This document shows positions 34,165 to 42,485 of a DNA stretch of 64,000 nt, one piece after another (position 1 is the first letter of the stretch; each line of letters begins with the position of its first letter). The stretch lies in NCBI GenBank assembly GCA_016220095.1, contig JACRIJ010000031.1, positions 1-64,000 on the forward strand. Direction: 5' to 3'. Below the pieces are notes generated by a model, which was given only the letters and a program-made list of their open reading frames with translations, was not told the origin of the DNA and searched no databases. The DNA comes from Planctomycetota bacterium (GTDB taxonomy: Bacteria > Planctomycetota > MHYJ01 > JACQXL01 > JACRIJ01). The position numbers were made by a program, and so were the translations under genes.

Positions 34165-35765
34165 AAAAGAATTCGGTTTTAATTATTGCCCTTACGTTCG
34201 GGGGGCTCGGCCTGCTTGTCGGAATTTCCGTCATGTTGTTTACCGGCAATCTGCCGGAATACCATAATCTTACGGAAGAGCGTTTGAGGGAATTTCTTTT
34301 AGAACCGGAGCTTTCGGAAAGGCCTTTGATAGTGGCGGCTATTGAGGGTGAACAGAATATTCCGGAAGACGTGCTGGAGCCGCATTTTTTTAAAAAACTG
34401 GAAGATTCCGGCGTGCCGGCGGCGCTTCTCGGTTCCGAGGCATGGGAAGAGTTCCGGATGAACCTGAAATTGCTTGAGCAGAAGACCGGCTTTGCATTTA
34501 CCCGTGATAATCTAAACCGGCTTTTCAACATAACGAAATACGCGGTTTTTTACGAGATCCGGCCGTTGAAGGCCGTCTGGATATGCGAATGCGAAAATCC
34601 GGATTCGGTTTTCCGCTCATTATTCGGCGGGAAAACGCTTTCATTCAAGACAACAAAGATAAAGGATATTTATCTTCTTGAACCGGACGACGAATTAAAT
34701 ATCTGGTTCTCCTGCGCGATAGAAAAGAACCGCATGTTTATTTCAACGGATACGGCCCTGATGAGGAGATTTCTGGTGTCGTATCTTAAGGCGCAGGGCG
34801 AGGTGCGGAAGGCCCTGTTGATTGACGCGTACGCCGGCGGCGCCGGAAATAACCGTGTGATTTTTACGCCCGAATGGTTTTCACGGCAAGGCAATAGCTC
34901 GCCGGTTTTTAACAGGGCGGTTTCCCCTGCGGAGATGGCATACGAGGTGCTCAGCGTAAAGTCCGGTTTTGCTGAAACTGCCGGCAATCCGCGAGTTAGA
35001 ACACTTGACGTTGAAGATACCATCGCATTGAAAAAAACACCCGGCGTTCCGGCAGGTTATAAGGTTTCGGCCGCACTGCGCAGAGGCGAATTTTATGCCC
35101 CGGAGCTGTTTTCGTATTCTTACGAATCGGCTGATAATATATGGCACCCGGTTTTTGAAGAATTCTCCGATTGGTTTTCACGAGTAGCCGGCGCACAGAT
35201 TGAGGAGGCGCTTGAACATACGGCCGTGCGCCTGCAGGTTTTTGAGGACGAGAGCGGGTTTACGAATCTCAAGGCCGTTTATGTAATGCCTGTAAAGGAA
35301 ACGGATATGCTGAATTCCATTCTGAAGGATTTTGCAGTGAAAGACGGTTTTGTTTCGGAAACGATAGGGCCTTTATGCGTCATAAAATCGGTCTTGTCAG
35401 GCAGGCAGGTTTTTACGTACGGGGTAAAGGACGGCTTTCTGTTCGCGGGCAACAGCATGAAACTCGTGCAATCGGCTGTATCATCGCCGCGCGCGAGCGG
35501 CGCGCAGATTGAAAATGCGATAAATGTCCGGGCTGAGGAATTCCCCAGAGCAACGGCTTTTTCACGGATGGATTTTTCAAGGATGCCGGAGGTCAGGGAT
35601 GAATTTGCCCGGGCAATGCAGGATGTAATCCCTACGGGAGAACGGTTTTCCGCGGGCATAATGAAATTGCTGGCTTCGGAATGCGCGAGGGTGGACAATT
35701 ACACGGTGCGGACGGGAGCCGTAATCAGGCAAAAGAAAGTTTATACGCTGAAAAACCAACAATGA
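34161..35765 (+). CDS. Membrane-anchored protein coupled to the giant VWA protein (DUF3352-like)
   Basis: A 534-residue protein. Its ATG overlaps the TGA of the giant protein (ATGA), so translation is coupled. One N-terminal hydrophobic helix (about 5-27) acts as a signal anchor. The remainder is a two-lobed alpha/beta region with repeated features (YAVFYEIRPLKAVWICE, VYVMPVKETDMLN, VFTYGVKDGFLFAGNS) resembling DUF3352-type proteins, in which similar halves pair. There are no catalytic motifs. Location is periplasmic with a membrane tether. It is the best candidate partner for the VWA-TPR scaffold. Confidence 0.75.
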   Translation: MKKNSVLIIALTFGGLGLLVGISVMLFTGNLPEYHNLTEERLREFLLEPELSERPLIVAAIEGEQNIPEDVLEPHFFKKLEDSGVPAALLGSEAWEEFRMNLKLLEQKTGFAFTRDNLNRLFNITKYAVFYEIRPLKAVWICECENPDSVFRSLFGGKTLSFKTTKIKDIYLLEPDDELNIWFSCAIEKNRMFISTDTALMRRFLVSYLKAQGEVRKALLIDAYAGGAGNNRVIFTPEWFSRQGNSSPVFNRAVSPAEMAYEVLSVKSGFAETAGNPRVRTLDVEDTIALKKTPGVPAGYKVSAALRRGEFYAPELFSYSYESADNIWHPVFEEFSDWFSRVAGAQIEEALEHTAVRLQVFEDESGFTNLKAVYVMPVKETDMLNSILKDFAVKDGFVSETIGPLCVIKSVLSGRQVFTYGVKDGFLFAGNSMKLVQSAVSSPRASGAQIENAINVRAEEFPRATAFSRMDFSRMPEVRDEFARAMQDVIPTGERFSAGIMKLLASECARVDNYTVRTGAVIRQKKVYTLKNQQ

Positions 35766-35825
35766 AACGGTAACGTATAAGCATGCCGATTTGCAAGTAA
35801 ACATTGATTGTATTTGGGATTAGCT

Positions 35826-36461
35826 ATGATTTGCATTCTTGTTGATTACAGGGAAAAGAACAGTGATGTATTTAAATTGCTTTCCGGCGCGGAAGGCGTT
35901 TCCGTGCCGGTCAGGAATCTTTATGCGGGTGATTATGTTGTAAACGGTATCGGCATAGAACGTAAAACTACTGCGGATTTCGGGGCGTCTCTTATAGACG
36001 GCAGGCTGTTCAACCAGCTTGAAAAACTGAAAAATACGTATAACAGGGCATTATTGATAATAGAAGGAAAGGATTTTTATTGCGCGAACAACCGTATTCG
36101 CAGGGAAGCATTAAAGGGTGCATTAATGTCAATCCTTTTACGCTGGCAAATGCCGGTAATTTTTTCCGAAGATTCGGCCGAGACTACGCAAATTCTCCTG
36201 CTGGCTGCTTCGGCGGAAGAGAGGGATACTATGGGGTTTTGCCGGAGGCACGGCTACAGGCCGAAATCAAAACGCAAAAGGAAATTGTTTATATTGCAGG
36301 GCTTGCCGGGTATAGGACCGGCGTTGGCGGACATTCTGTTGAACCACTTTGGTTCTGTAAGAAACGTTTTCACAGCGTGCCAAGAGGAATTGACTTCGGC
36401 GCCTGGCATAGGCCGCGGCAAAGCCGATAAAATACACGAAATCCTGGATGAGTACGAATGA
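35826..36461 (+). CDS. ERCC4/XPF-type nuclease with helix-hairpin-helix
   Basis: A 211-residue protein. The ERCC4 nuclease core (about 1-130) shows LVDYRE, GDYVV and the active-site ERKTTADF (the GDx(n)ERKx3D signature of XPF/Mus81/Hef), all acidic residues present. A tandem helix-hairpin-helix follows (about 150-205: LQGLPGIGPALADILL, APGIGRGKADKI). This is the layout of the C-terminal half of archaeal Hef and eukaryotic XPF, a structure-specific endonuclease for branched DNA, without the helicase. The ATG at 35826 begins the conserved strand. It stands alone between unrelated genes. Confidence 0.88.
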   Translation: MICILVDYREKNSDVFKLLSGAEGVSVPVRNLYAGDYVVNGIGIERKTTADFGASLIDGRLFNQLEKLKNTYNRALLIIEGKDFYCANNRIRREALKGALMSILLRWQMPVIFSEDSAETTQILLLAASAEERDTMGFCRRHGYRPKSKRKRKLFILQGLPGIGPALADILLNHFGSVRNVFTACQEELTSAPGIGRGKADKIHEILDEYE

Positions 36462-36483
36462 CGAACGGAATAAACCACTGAAT

Positions 36484-36506
36484 CCTGTACCGATAACTGG
36501 TACAGG
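36484..36506. terminator. Hairpin between convergent genes
   Basis: CCTGTACC (36484-36491) pairs perfectly with GGTACAGG (36499-36506) around a seven-base loop, in the spacer between the ERCC4 gene and the convergent NUDIX gene. No T tract follows on either strand, so a bidirectional terminator role is only plausible. Confidence 0.4.
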
Positions 36507-36605
36507 GCGAATATGCCGAATAGTGTATGCCGCCTTTGTTACAAAAGCCAGTAAAAGTCGTCGTTTTCCGTGTATTCTGCGGTAAATTTTGTATAAAATG
36601 CGGAG

Positions 36606-37139
36606 CTATTTCACAAACAAATCAAGTAATCCTATCAGCGTTTTGGAATCTACGAATGCGTCTTCCGCTAACATTTTTCTTATTTCGCGAATGGAAAAGA
36701 TTTTCACTTCAATATCCTCGTCCTCATCCCTGTGGAATTCCTTTACCGGCGTGAGGCCTGTTGCGCGGTAGAGGTAAAGTTTTTCAGAGCAGAAACCCGG
36801 GCATGAAAAGAATTCCGCGGTTTTTTCCCAATGTTTTCCGCTATGGCCGGTTTCTTCAATGAGCTCTCTTTTCGCGCACTGGAGCGGCTTTTCGCCCGGG
36901 TCAATGGTTCCCGCCGGTATTTCATACAGGTACGCATCTGCCGGCAGGCGGTATTGCTTTATGAGTATTATGTGGTTTTTGTCAAGGAAAGGGACTATTG
37001 CCACGGAGCCGTTATGCCTGATAACATCGCGCGTCATTATTTTTCCGTCCGGCGCGGCAATGGTAGCGTGTTCAACGGAAAATATCCGTCCTTTATATAT
37101 TTGTTCCGAACCAAGTTTACGGTATAGTTTACTGCTCAT
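36606..37139 (-). CDS. NUDIX hydrolase, ADP-ribose pyrophosphatase-like
   Basis: A 177-residue protein. The NUDIX box GTIDPGEKPLQCAKRELIEETG matches GX5EX7REUXEEXGU, and the preceding VEHATIAAPDGKIMTRDVIRH plus SVAIVPFL fits the ADP-ribose/NDP-sugar pyrophosphatase subgroup, which cleaves ADP-ribose to AMP and ribose 5-phosphate. The start at 37139 is used: the open frame continues 36 codons upstream, but that part is the heptad repeat tract and gives non-conserved, arginine-rich sequence. No Shine-Dalgarno is visible on this strand. It could salvage ADP-ribose released by the PARG-like enzyme at 17691, but they are far apart. Confidence 0.88.
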   Translation of the reverse strand: MSSKLYRKLGSEQIYKGRIFSVEHATIAAPDGKIMTRDVIRHNGSVAIVPFLDKNHIILIKQYRLPADAYLYEIPAGTIDPGEKPLQCAKRELIEETGHSGKHWEKTAEFFSCPGFCSEKLYLYRATGLTPVKEFHRDEDEDIEVKIFSIREIRKMLAEDAFVDSKTLIGLLDLFVK

Positions 37140-37140
37140 A

Positions 37141-37331
37141 CGAAGGAGGAAGAAGGAAAAACGAAGAAGGAAGGACGCCGTTCGAGTTCCGGGTTCCGGA
37201 CGCCGGGTCTCGGATCCCGTTTCCCGTTTAAACGGGCCACGGGCCACGGATTCTAAGTCCTGAGTCTAAAGTCTTGCGTCTGGGGTCACAACTCCAGACC
37301 CCGGACTCCAGACTCATAGACTCATAGACTC
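37141..37331. repeat. Longest heptad repeat tract, three dialects in one register
   Basis: GAA recurs every seven bases at 37142, 37149, 37156, 37163 and 37170. In the same register CG follows at 37176, 37183, 37190, 37197, 37204, 37211, 37218 and 37225, then, after a single eight-base step, at 37233, 37240 and 37247. Finally GTC appears at 37257, 37264, 37271, 37278 and 37285, grading into CTC or CCC at 37292, 37299, 37306 and 37313, then two eight-base steps. The total is about 27 units. It fills the whole spacer between nudix and mcsB and includes the last McsB codons and its stop. Confidence 0.92.
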
Positions 37332-38372
37332 GATCTTTTCTCTTATATACGCTGCCCTTGCCACATCACGTTCGCCGACGGTCAATTCGGCGCTTTTGAG
37401 TTTTTGCAAATGTCCGGGCTGGGTAAAAATGAAAAGTTCATTTACGGTTTTCAGGCTTATATCTTTTATAAGGTCCATTTCTATTCCAAGTCGTACGAGA
37501 GAGAGCAATTCCATGGTTTCCTCAGATGGTATGGTATATGCGCTTTTCAATATGCCTTTAGCGCGGAATACGCGGTCTTTTAACGTTATCTTGTTCTCAA
37601 TAAGCATTCGTTCACGCACGCTTCTTTCAAATTTTACGATTTCCGGTATGATTTTAGTTGCTTCATCAATCATCTGTTCTTCGTTTTTTCCGAGGGCTAC
37701 CTGGTTGGATACCTGGTAAAAATTGCCTGTGGCCTGCGAGCCTTCGCCGTACAGGCCTCTTACGGAATACCTGACATTTTGCAGGGAGTTAAATACTTTT
37801 TCAATTTGTTTTGTAAGCGCGAGCGCCGGAAGGTGCAGTAGCACGGATATGCGCATGCCGGTGCCGGTGTTTGTGGGACAGCAGGTAAGGTACCCGAATT
37901 CCGGCATAAACGCGTAATTCAGGTTCTGGTCCAATGCGTCGTCAATCCTGTCAATTTCCTTCCACGCGTCCTCAAGCCTGAGGCCGGAATGCACGATTTG
38001 CATCCTTATATGGTCTTCTTCATTTATCATAATGCTGACGGCCTCTTCCGCGGATATCGCGACACTGCGCACGCCGATGCCGCCGGCATGTTCCTTGCTG
38101 ATAAGATGCCTTTCAAACAGCACCTGCCTGTCTATCGGGGAAGCTGATTTAAGGTCAACATAAGTAAGCTCTTTTGCAAGGCATGATTTGTCAATGGCAT
38201 CCCTTACGAGATCCGAAATCTCCTCCTTTTGCGCGTCAGTGGCGCGCAATTGGAACGGGAATCCGAAAAGGTTCCTGGCCAGCCGTATCCTTGACGATAT
38301 CACGATGTCGGAATCAGGCCCGGTATTTCTCAGCCACTCGCCCGCGCTGTTCAGGTATTTCTTCGTATCCAT
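37314..38372 (-). CDS. mcsB: Protein arginine kinase McsB
   Basis: A 352-residue ATP:guanido phosphotransferase-family enzyme. Visible are SSRIRLARNL (about 26-35), the catalytic loop CPTNTGTGMRIS (about 155-167) with the reactive Cys, and the downstream VRASVRG-like RYSVRGLYGEG. In Firmicutes McsB phosphorylates arginine residues to mark proteins for ClpCP and to inactivate CtsR. The gene follows mcsA with one base between them. Neither ctsR nor clpC is adjacent. The last codons (ESMSL) and stop lie inside the heptad tract. Confidence 0.93.
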   Translation of the reverse strand: MDTKKYLNSAGEWLRNTGPDSDIVISSRIRLARNLFGFPFQLRATDAQKEEISDLVRDAIDKSCLAKELTYVDLKSASPIDRQVLFERHLISKEHAGGIGVRSVAISAEEAVSIMINEEDHIRMQIVHSGLRLEDAWKEIDRIDDALDQNLNYAFMPEFGYLTCCPTNTGTGMRISVLLHLPALALTKQIEKVFNSLQNVRYSVRGLYGEGSQATGNFYQVSNQVALGKNEEQMIDEATKIIPEIVKFERSVRERMLIENKITLKDRVFRAKGILKSAYTIPSEETMELLSLVRLGIEMDLIKDISLKTVNELFIFTQPGHLQKLKSAELTVGERDVARAAYIREKIESMSL

Positions 38373-38373
38373 T

Positions 38374-38862
38374 TTACTTTTTCCCCTTCAGCGCAAAAAG
38401 TTTATCGCGGACTTCGACGGCCTTTTCGTAATTTTCCGCTCTTATGAGGCGGTCAAGCTCTTTTTCCAGCGTCTTGATTTCCCTCAGGCGGTTGATTTCC
38501 GCGGGGGCCTGTCTTGGTATCTTGCCGTGGTGTTCAACGGAACCGTGGAACTTTTCCAGTATTGAAGACACGCCTTCCTTGAAGACCGCGTAGTCGTTCG
38601 CACAGCCGAAACGGCTCTTGTTGCGGAATTCCGAGTAGGTTATCCCGCAGTCGGGGCATTTCAACTTGGAGAATTCCTTGGCCTTTCTGCCGCCGAGCGA
38701 ATTTTCAACCGCGCTGTCAATAAAATTGCCGAGCGCAGCGAACTTCATATTCTTCTGCTGAGCGCATTGCTCGCACAGATGAAGCTCCTTCTTTATATTG
38801 TTCGGAAGCAGTTCGGTTAGATGTATAGTCGCGTTGTTCTTGTTGCAGATTTCACAAAGCAT
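38374..38862 (-). CDS. mcsA: McsA-like activator with UVR motif
   Basis: A 162-residue protein. Zinc-binding cysteine pairs CEICNKN (4-7 region), CEQC (about 30) and CPDC with a partner Cys in RFGCAND form two zinc modules, and the C-terminal LEKELDRLIRAENYEKAVEVRDKL is a UvrB/UvrC (UVR) motif. This is the McsA pattern; McsA activates McsB. The ATG at 38862 begins the first CxxC. The open frame continues upstream through the promoter region and is not used. A promoter with 18-base spacing lies 60 bases upstream. Confidence 0.9.
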   Translation of the reverse strand: MLCEICNKNNATIHLTELLPNNIKKELHLCEQCAQQKNMKFAALGNFIDSAVENSLGGRKAKEFSKLKCPDCGITYSEFRNKSRFGCANDYAVFKEGVSSILEKFHGSVEHHGKIPRQAPAEINRLREIKTLEKELDRLIRAENYEKAVEVRDKLFALKGKK

Positions 38863-38922
38863 AAGTTTCAGCCATAAAATTCCGGTTTGTTTAAAAACAC
38901 ATTCATTCAGCTCATCTGATAA

Positions 38923-38952
38923 TATAATAGTTATTTCATATTCAAAAGTCAA
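38923..38952 (-). promoter_or_regulatory. Promoter for mcsA-mcsB
   Basis: On the minus strand TTGACT (38952-38947) and TATTAT (38928-38923), spacer 18 bases. Divergent to the ileS promoter with 14 bases between the -35 boxes. No CtsR-type direct heptad operator is seen. Confidence 0.6.
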
Positions 38953-38966
38953 GCAAAAAATTTTTC

Positions 38967-38994
38967 TTGATTTTGCGCCCGTTTTTGCTATTAT
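38967..38994 (+). promoter_or_regulatory. Promoter for ileS
   Basis: TTGATT (38967-38972) and TATTAT (38989-38994), spacer 16 bases. The leader to the start at 39056 is about 55 bases, too short for a T-box. Confidence 0.6.
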
Positions 38995-39055
38995 ATTCCA
39001 AGTCTTAAAGCCGAAAGAATTGGCAAACAGTGATTTTTTTATTGAAAGAGTGATT

Positions 39056-42000
39056 ATGTATAATCCAGTTGAAAAATTCATAAATTTTCCGAAAATGGAA
39101 CACCGTATCCTTGATTTCTGGAAAGAGCACGATTGTTTTAATAAATTACGCGCCAAAAACAAAGGCAAGCCCAAATGGTCTTTCCAGGACGGCCCTATTA
39201 CGGCCAATAATCCCATGGGCGTGCATCACGCGTGGGGCAGGACCCTTAAGGACCTGTATCAGAGGTACTTCGCGATGACCGGCCACGAATTGCGTTACCA
39301 GAACGGGTTTGACTGTCAGGGGCTGTGGGTGGAGGTTGAGGTTGAAAAGGAACTCGGCCTGAAGTCCAAGACCGATATTGAAAAAATGGGCGTGGAAAAC
39401 TTCGTTGAAAAATGCAAGGAGCGGGTGCGCAAATTCTCCGCCATTCAGACACAGCAGTCCATACGTTTAGGGTACTGGATGGATTGGGATAATTCCTATT
39501 ATACGATGAGCGAAGTCAATAATTACCTTATCTGGCAGTTCCTCAAAAAATGCCATGACCGCAAGTTGGTTTACAAGGGTTTTGACGTCATGCCATGGTG
39601 CATAGAATGCGGGAGCGCGATGAGCCAGCATGAAATCGCCACTGAGGGCTATCGCGACAGGGTGCATGACAGTTTGTTTGTTATTGTGAAACTGCTTGAT
39701 GAAGACGCGTATCTTATGCTATGGACCACCACTCCCTGGACTTTGCCCGCTAATACAGCCGCCGCCGTGAATCCCGCGCAGGATTACGTGAAAGTCAGGT
39801 GGCAGGACAAGAATCTTTATCTGGTCAAGGCGCGTCTGCCGATTTTCGGCAAGGAAAAAGTTGAGGTGTTGGCAGAGCTTAAGGGCGAAAAATTACTCGG
39901 CCGCAAATATCAGGGGCTTTTTGACGAAATCCCCGTTCAGGACGGGGTTGAACACAAAGTTATCGCATGGGAAGAGGTCAGCATCGAAGACGGCACCGGT
40001 ATAGTCCATATAGCGCCCGGCTGCGGACAGGAAGACTTCATGCTTGCCAAACCCAATAATCTCGCGGTTATAGCGCCTCTGGACGAATTCGGCAATTATC
40101 TTTCCAATATGGGCTGGCTGTCGGGCAAAAATGTCCGCGCTGTAGATACGGAGATTTTCGCCGCGTTGAAACAAAAAGGTTTTTTCTGGAAGCGCGATAA
40201 GATAACGCATCGTTATCCGGTATGCTGGCGGCACGGAACCGACCTCGTGTTCCGCCTCGTTGACGAATGGTTTATTTCCATGGACGGCCTGAGGAACGAT
40301 ATCATAGAAGTGACAAAAAAAATAAAGTGGATTCCCGAATGGGGTCTTGACAGGGAAATTGACTGGCTTAAGAACATGCACGATTGGATGATATCCAAGA
40401 AACGTTTCTGGGGCCTGGCGCTTCCCATATACAATTGTGAAAAATGCGGCACTTTTGACGTCATCGGCGGCAAAGAAGAACTTAAACAGCGCGCTGTTGA
40501 GGGTTGGGATAAATTGGAGGGCCATACTCCGCACAGGCCCTGGGTTGATTACGTCAAGATAAAATGCGCGAAATGCGGCTCGCCTGTAAGCCGCATAAAA
40601 GACGTGGGCAATCCCTGGCTTGACGCCGGCATAGTCCCGTATTCCACCATGGGCTATTCCGAAGACCGCAAATACTGGGAACAATGGTTTCCCGCGGATC
40701 TCGTTACGGAATGTTTTCCGGGCCAGTTCCGCAACTGGTTCTATTCGCTTCTCGCGATGTCAACCATAATGGAAAACCGCGAACCCTTTAAGGTGCTTCT
40801 CGGCCACGCGCTCGTTAAGGACGAGAAGGGCAATGACATGCATAAGAGCACGGGTAACGCGATAGCCTTTGACGAAGCGGCTGATAAAATCGGCGCCGAA
40901 GTCATGCGGTATGTGTTTGCCGCGCAAAACCCGGTTTACAACCTTAACTTTGGCTATAATATGGCCAAGGATTACCTGAAAAAACTTCTGACACTCTGGA
41001 ATGTGTATTCGTTTTACGTTACCTACGCGGAAATAGATAAATTCAACCCCGTGAAGGCCAAAGTTCACTATAAGGACAGGAGCGCGCTTGACAGGTGGAT
41101 CCTTTCCAAACTCCAGCTGTTGATTGACGGCGCGCATGAAAATTACCAGTCTTATTCCATATATCTTTTCGTTGAGCAACTGGAAAAATTTATTGATAAC
41201 CTGTCCAATTGGTATTTGAGGCGCAGTCGCAAGAGATTCTGGGGTAGTGAAATGACACAGGATAAAACCTCGGCGTTTCTTACGTTGTATGAAGTATTGC
41301 TGGACCTGACGCGGCTTATGGCGCCTATAACGCCGTTTTTGTCGGAAGAAATTTACCAGAGCATAGTGAAAGCAGTTGACCCTAAGGCGCCTGAAAGCGT
41401 GCACCTCTGCGATTTCCCGGAAATGAATGAGGATTTCATTGATGAACCTCTGGAATTCAGGATTGATACCGTCGTCAAGTACGTCAGCCTCGGCAGGTCC
41501 GCAAGGGCGCAGTCGCAGTTGAAGGTTCGCCAGCCTCTTAAGGAAATCGTCATTAAGGCGTCTTCTGAGGAAAAAGGCGAGATTGAGGAAGTTTTGATTG
41601 CGCACAAAGAAGAACTGCTGGAAGAATTGAATATAAAATCCCTGCGTTTTGCGGATTCATCAAAGGATTTCGCGAAACCTACGGCGAAACTGAACATGCA
41701 GGAGATAGGCGCCAAACACGGCGCATTGACCGGAGAGATATTGAAGGCATTTAATAAGATTGCGCCTGAGGCGTTGCAGGAAAAAATAAATGAGATCGGC
41801 GCCGTGATGGTCAATCTGCCGACACAGCACGTCCAGCTTGTAAAAGAAGACCTGCAATTCGGTTTTGAATCGGTAAGTCCGTATGCGGTTGTCATGGAAA
41901 AGGACGCCATGGTCGCGGTGGATACTACGGTTTCAAAAGAACTTGAGTTGGAAGGCATCGCGAGGGATTTCATCAGGCATATCCAGACGGCGAGGAAGGA

Positions 42001-42208
42001 AGCCGATTTCGACGTGGCTGACCGCATTACACTGGCTTATGAGACCGATGAACCTGTCATAAAGGAAGCTTTAACCAAGTGGAAGGAATTCGTCTGCGCC
42101 GAGACCCTGACCCTTGAACTGCTTGAAAGCGGCTCGGAAAAATTGGTATTCCATAAGACAATAGAATTCCAGGATTACGCGGTGAAAATAGGCATACAGC
42201 GGAAGTAA
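39056..42208 (+). CDS. ileS: Isoleucyl-tRNA synthetase with divergent signature motifs
   Basis: A 1050-residue class I synthetase attaching isoleucine to its tRNA. The HIGH-type motif reads PMGVHHAWG (about residues 52-60) and the KMSKS-type motif DMHKSTGN (about 592-599), both altered from the common HYGH and KMSKSLGN. The editing domain (about 200-390: WTTTPWTLPANTAAAVN), the tRNA-binding region and a long C-terminal domain are present. The KMSKS loop and the length suggest the IleS2-like, eukaryotic-type branch, often less sensitive to mupirocin; that is an inference. The ATG at 39056 follows AAAGAG; the frame extends far upstream but crosses the promoters. Confidence 0.94.
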   Translation: MYNPVEKFINFPKMEHRILDFWKEHDCFNKLRAKNKGKPKWSFQDGPITANNPMGVHHAWGRTLKDLYQRYFAMTGHELRYQNGFDCQGLWVEVEVEKELGLKSKTDIEKMGVENFVEKCKERVRKFSAIQTQQSIRLGYWMDWDNSYYTMSEVNNYLIWQFLKKCHDRKLVYKGFDVMPWCIECGSAMSQHEIATEGYRDRVHDSLFVIVKLLDEDAYLMLWTTTPWTLPANTAAAVNPAQDYVKVRWQDKNLYLVKARLPIFGKEKVEVLAELKGEKLLGRKYQGLFDEIPVQDGVEHKVIAWEEVSIEDGTGIVHIAPGCGQEDFMLAKPNNLAVIAPLDEFGNYLSNMGWLSGKNVRAVDTEIFAALKQKGFFWKRDKITHRYPVCWRHGTDLVFRLVDEWFISMDGLRNDIIEVTKKIKWIPEWGLDREIDWLKNMHDWMISKKRFWGLALPIYNCEKCGTFDVIGGKEELKQRAVEGWDKLEGHTPHRPWVDYVKIKCAKCGSPVSRIKDVGNPWLDAGIVPYSTMGYSEDRKYWEQWFPADLVTECFPGQFRNWFYSLLAMSTIMENREPFKVLLGHALVKDEKGNDMHKSTGNAIAFDEAADKIGAEVMRYVFAAQNPVYNLNFGYNMAKDYLKKLLTLWNVYSFYVTYAEIDKFNPVKAKVHYKDRSALDRWILSKLQLLIDGAHENYQSYSIYLFVEQLEKFIDNLSNWYLRRSRKRFWGSEMTQDKTSAFLTLYEVLLDLTRLMAPITPFLSEEIYQSIVKAVDPKAPESVHLCDFPEMNEDFIDEPLEFRIDTVVKYVSLGRSARAQSQLKVRQPLKEIVIKASSEEKGEIEEVLIAHKEELLEELNIKSLRFADSSKDFAKPTAKLNMQEIGAKHGALTGEILKAFNKIAPEALQEKINEIGAVMVNLPTQHVQLVKEDLQFGFESVSPYAVVMEKDAMVAVDTTVSKELELEGIARDFIRHIQTARKEADFDVADRITLAYETDEPVIKEALTKWKEFVCAETLTLELLESGSEKLVFHKTIEFQDYAVKIGIQRK

Positions 42209-42271
42209 GACGCGCAGGCGGCAGTAACGTATAACACCTTTCCTGTATCTGTACAGAGCATGGTTTTTCTG

Positions 42272-42300
42272 TTGACATCTTTAATGCCTCTCTGTATAAT
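42272..42300 (+). promoter_or_regulatory. Consensus sigma-70 promoter
   Basis: TTGACA (42272-42277) and TATAAT (42295-42300) with a 17-base spacer, a full consensus match. It drives the lipoprotein gene at 42486 through a leader of about 180 bases that contains fragments of the CAGGGACT/GAGAC repeat (inverted, about 42412-42445). Confidence 0.85.
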
Positions 42301-42485
42301 TTGTTTATTCTTGCACCAGGGCAGGCTTTCGTTGCAGTTTCGTCCTGTATTTGTTTAGTCGTTTTGTCGTCAATTCGTTAAATCCGTTTAATCTGTTGGT
42401 AAGGTAACGTCGTCAGTCTCTTAGAGTTCCTGTTAAAATCGTCGTAAACGTCATGACCGGTTTCTGTTATAGGAGAATTCAAACC

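Noticed and set aside
36606-37247. 36-residue N-terminal extension of the NUDIX protein
   Set aside because: It is translated heptad repeat DNA with no ribosome binding site; the conserved protein begins at 37139.
37141-37331. Heptad tract considered as a CRISPR array or simple microsatellite
   Set aside because: There is no direct repeat of 20 or more bases and no spacer pattern, and the units are too variable for a microsatellite; only the period is constant.
38863-39055. T-box leader for ileS
   Set aside because: The leader from the predicted promoter is only about 55 bases and lacks a T-box sequence.
39893-42027. Several long minus-strand frames (up to 281 residues)
   Set aside because: All are antisense to ileS, which is unambiguous by motif; none shows recognisable protein features.
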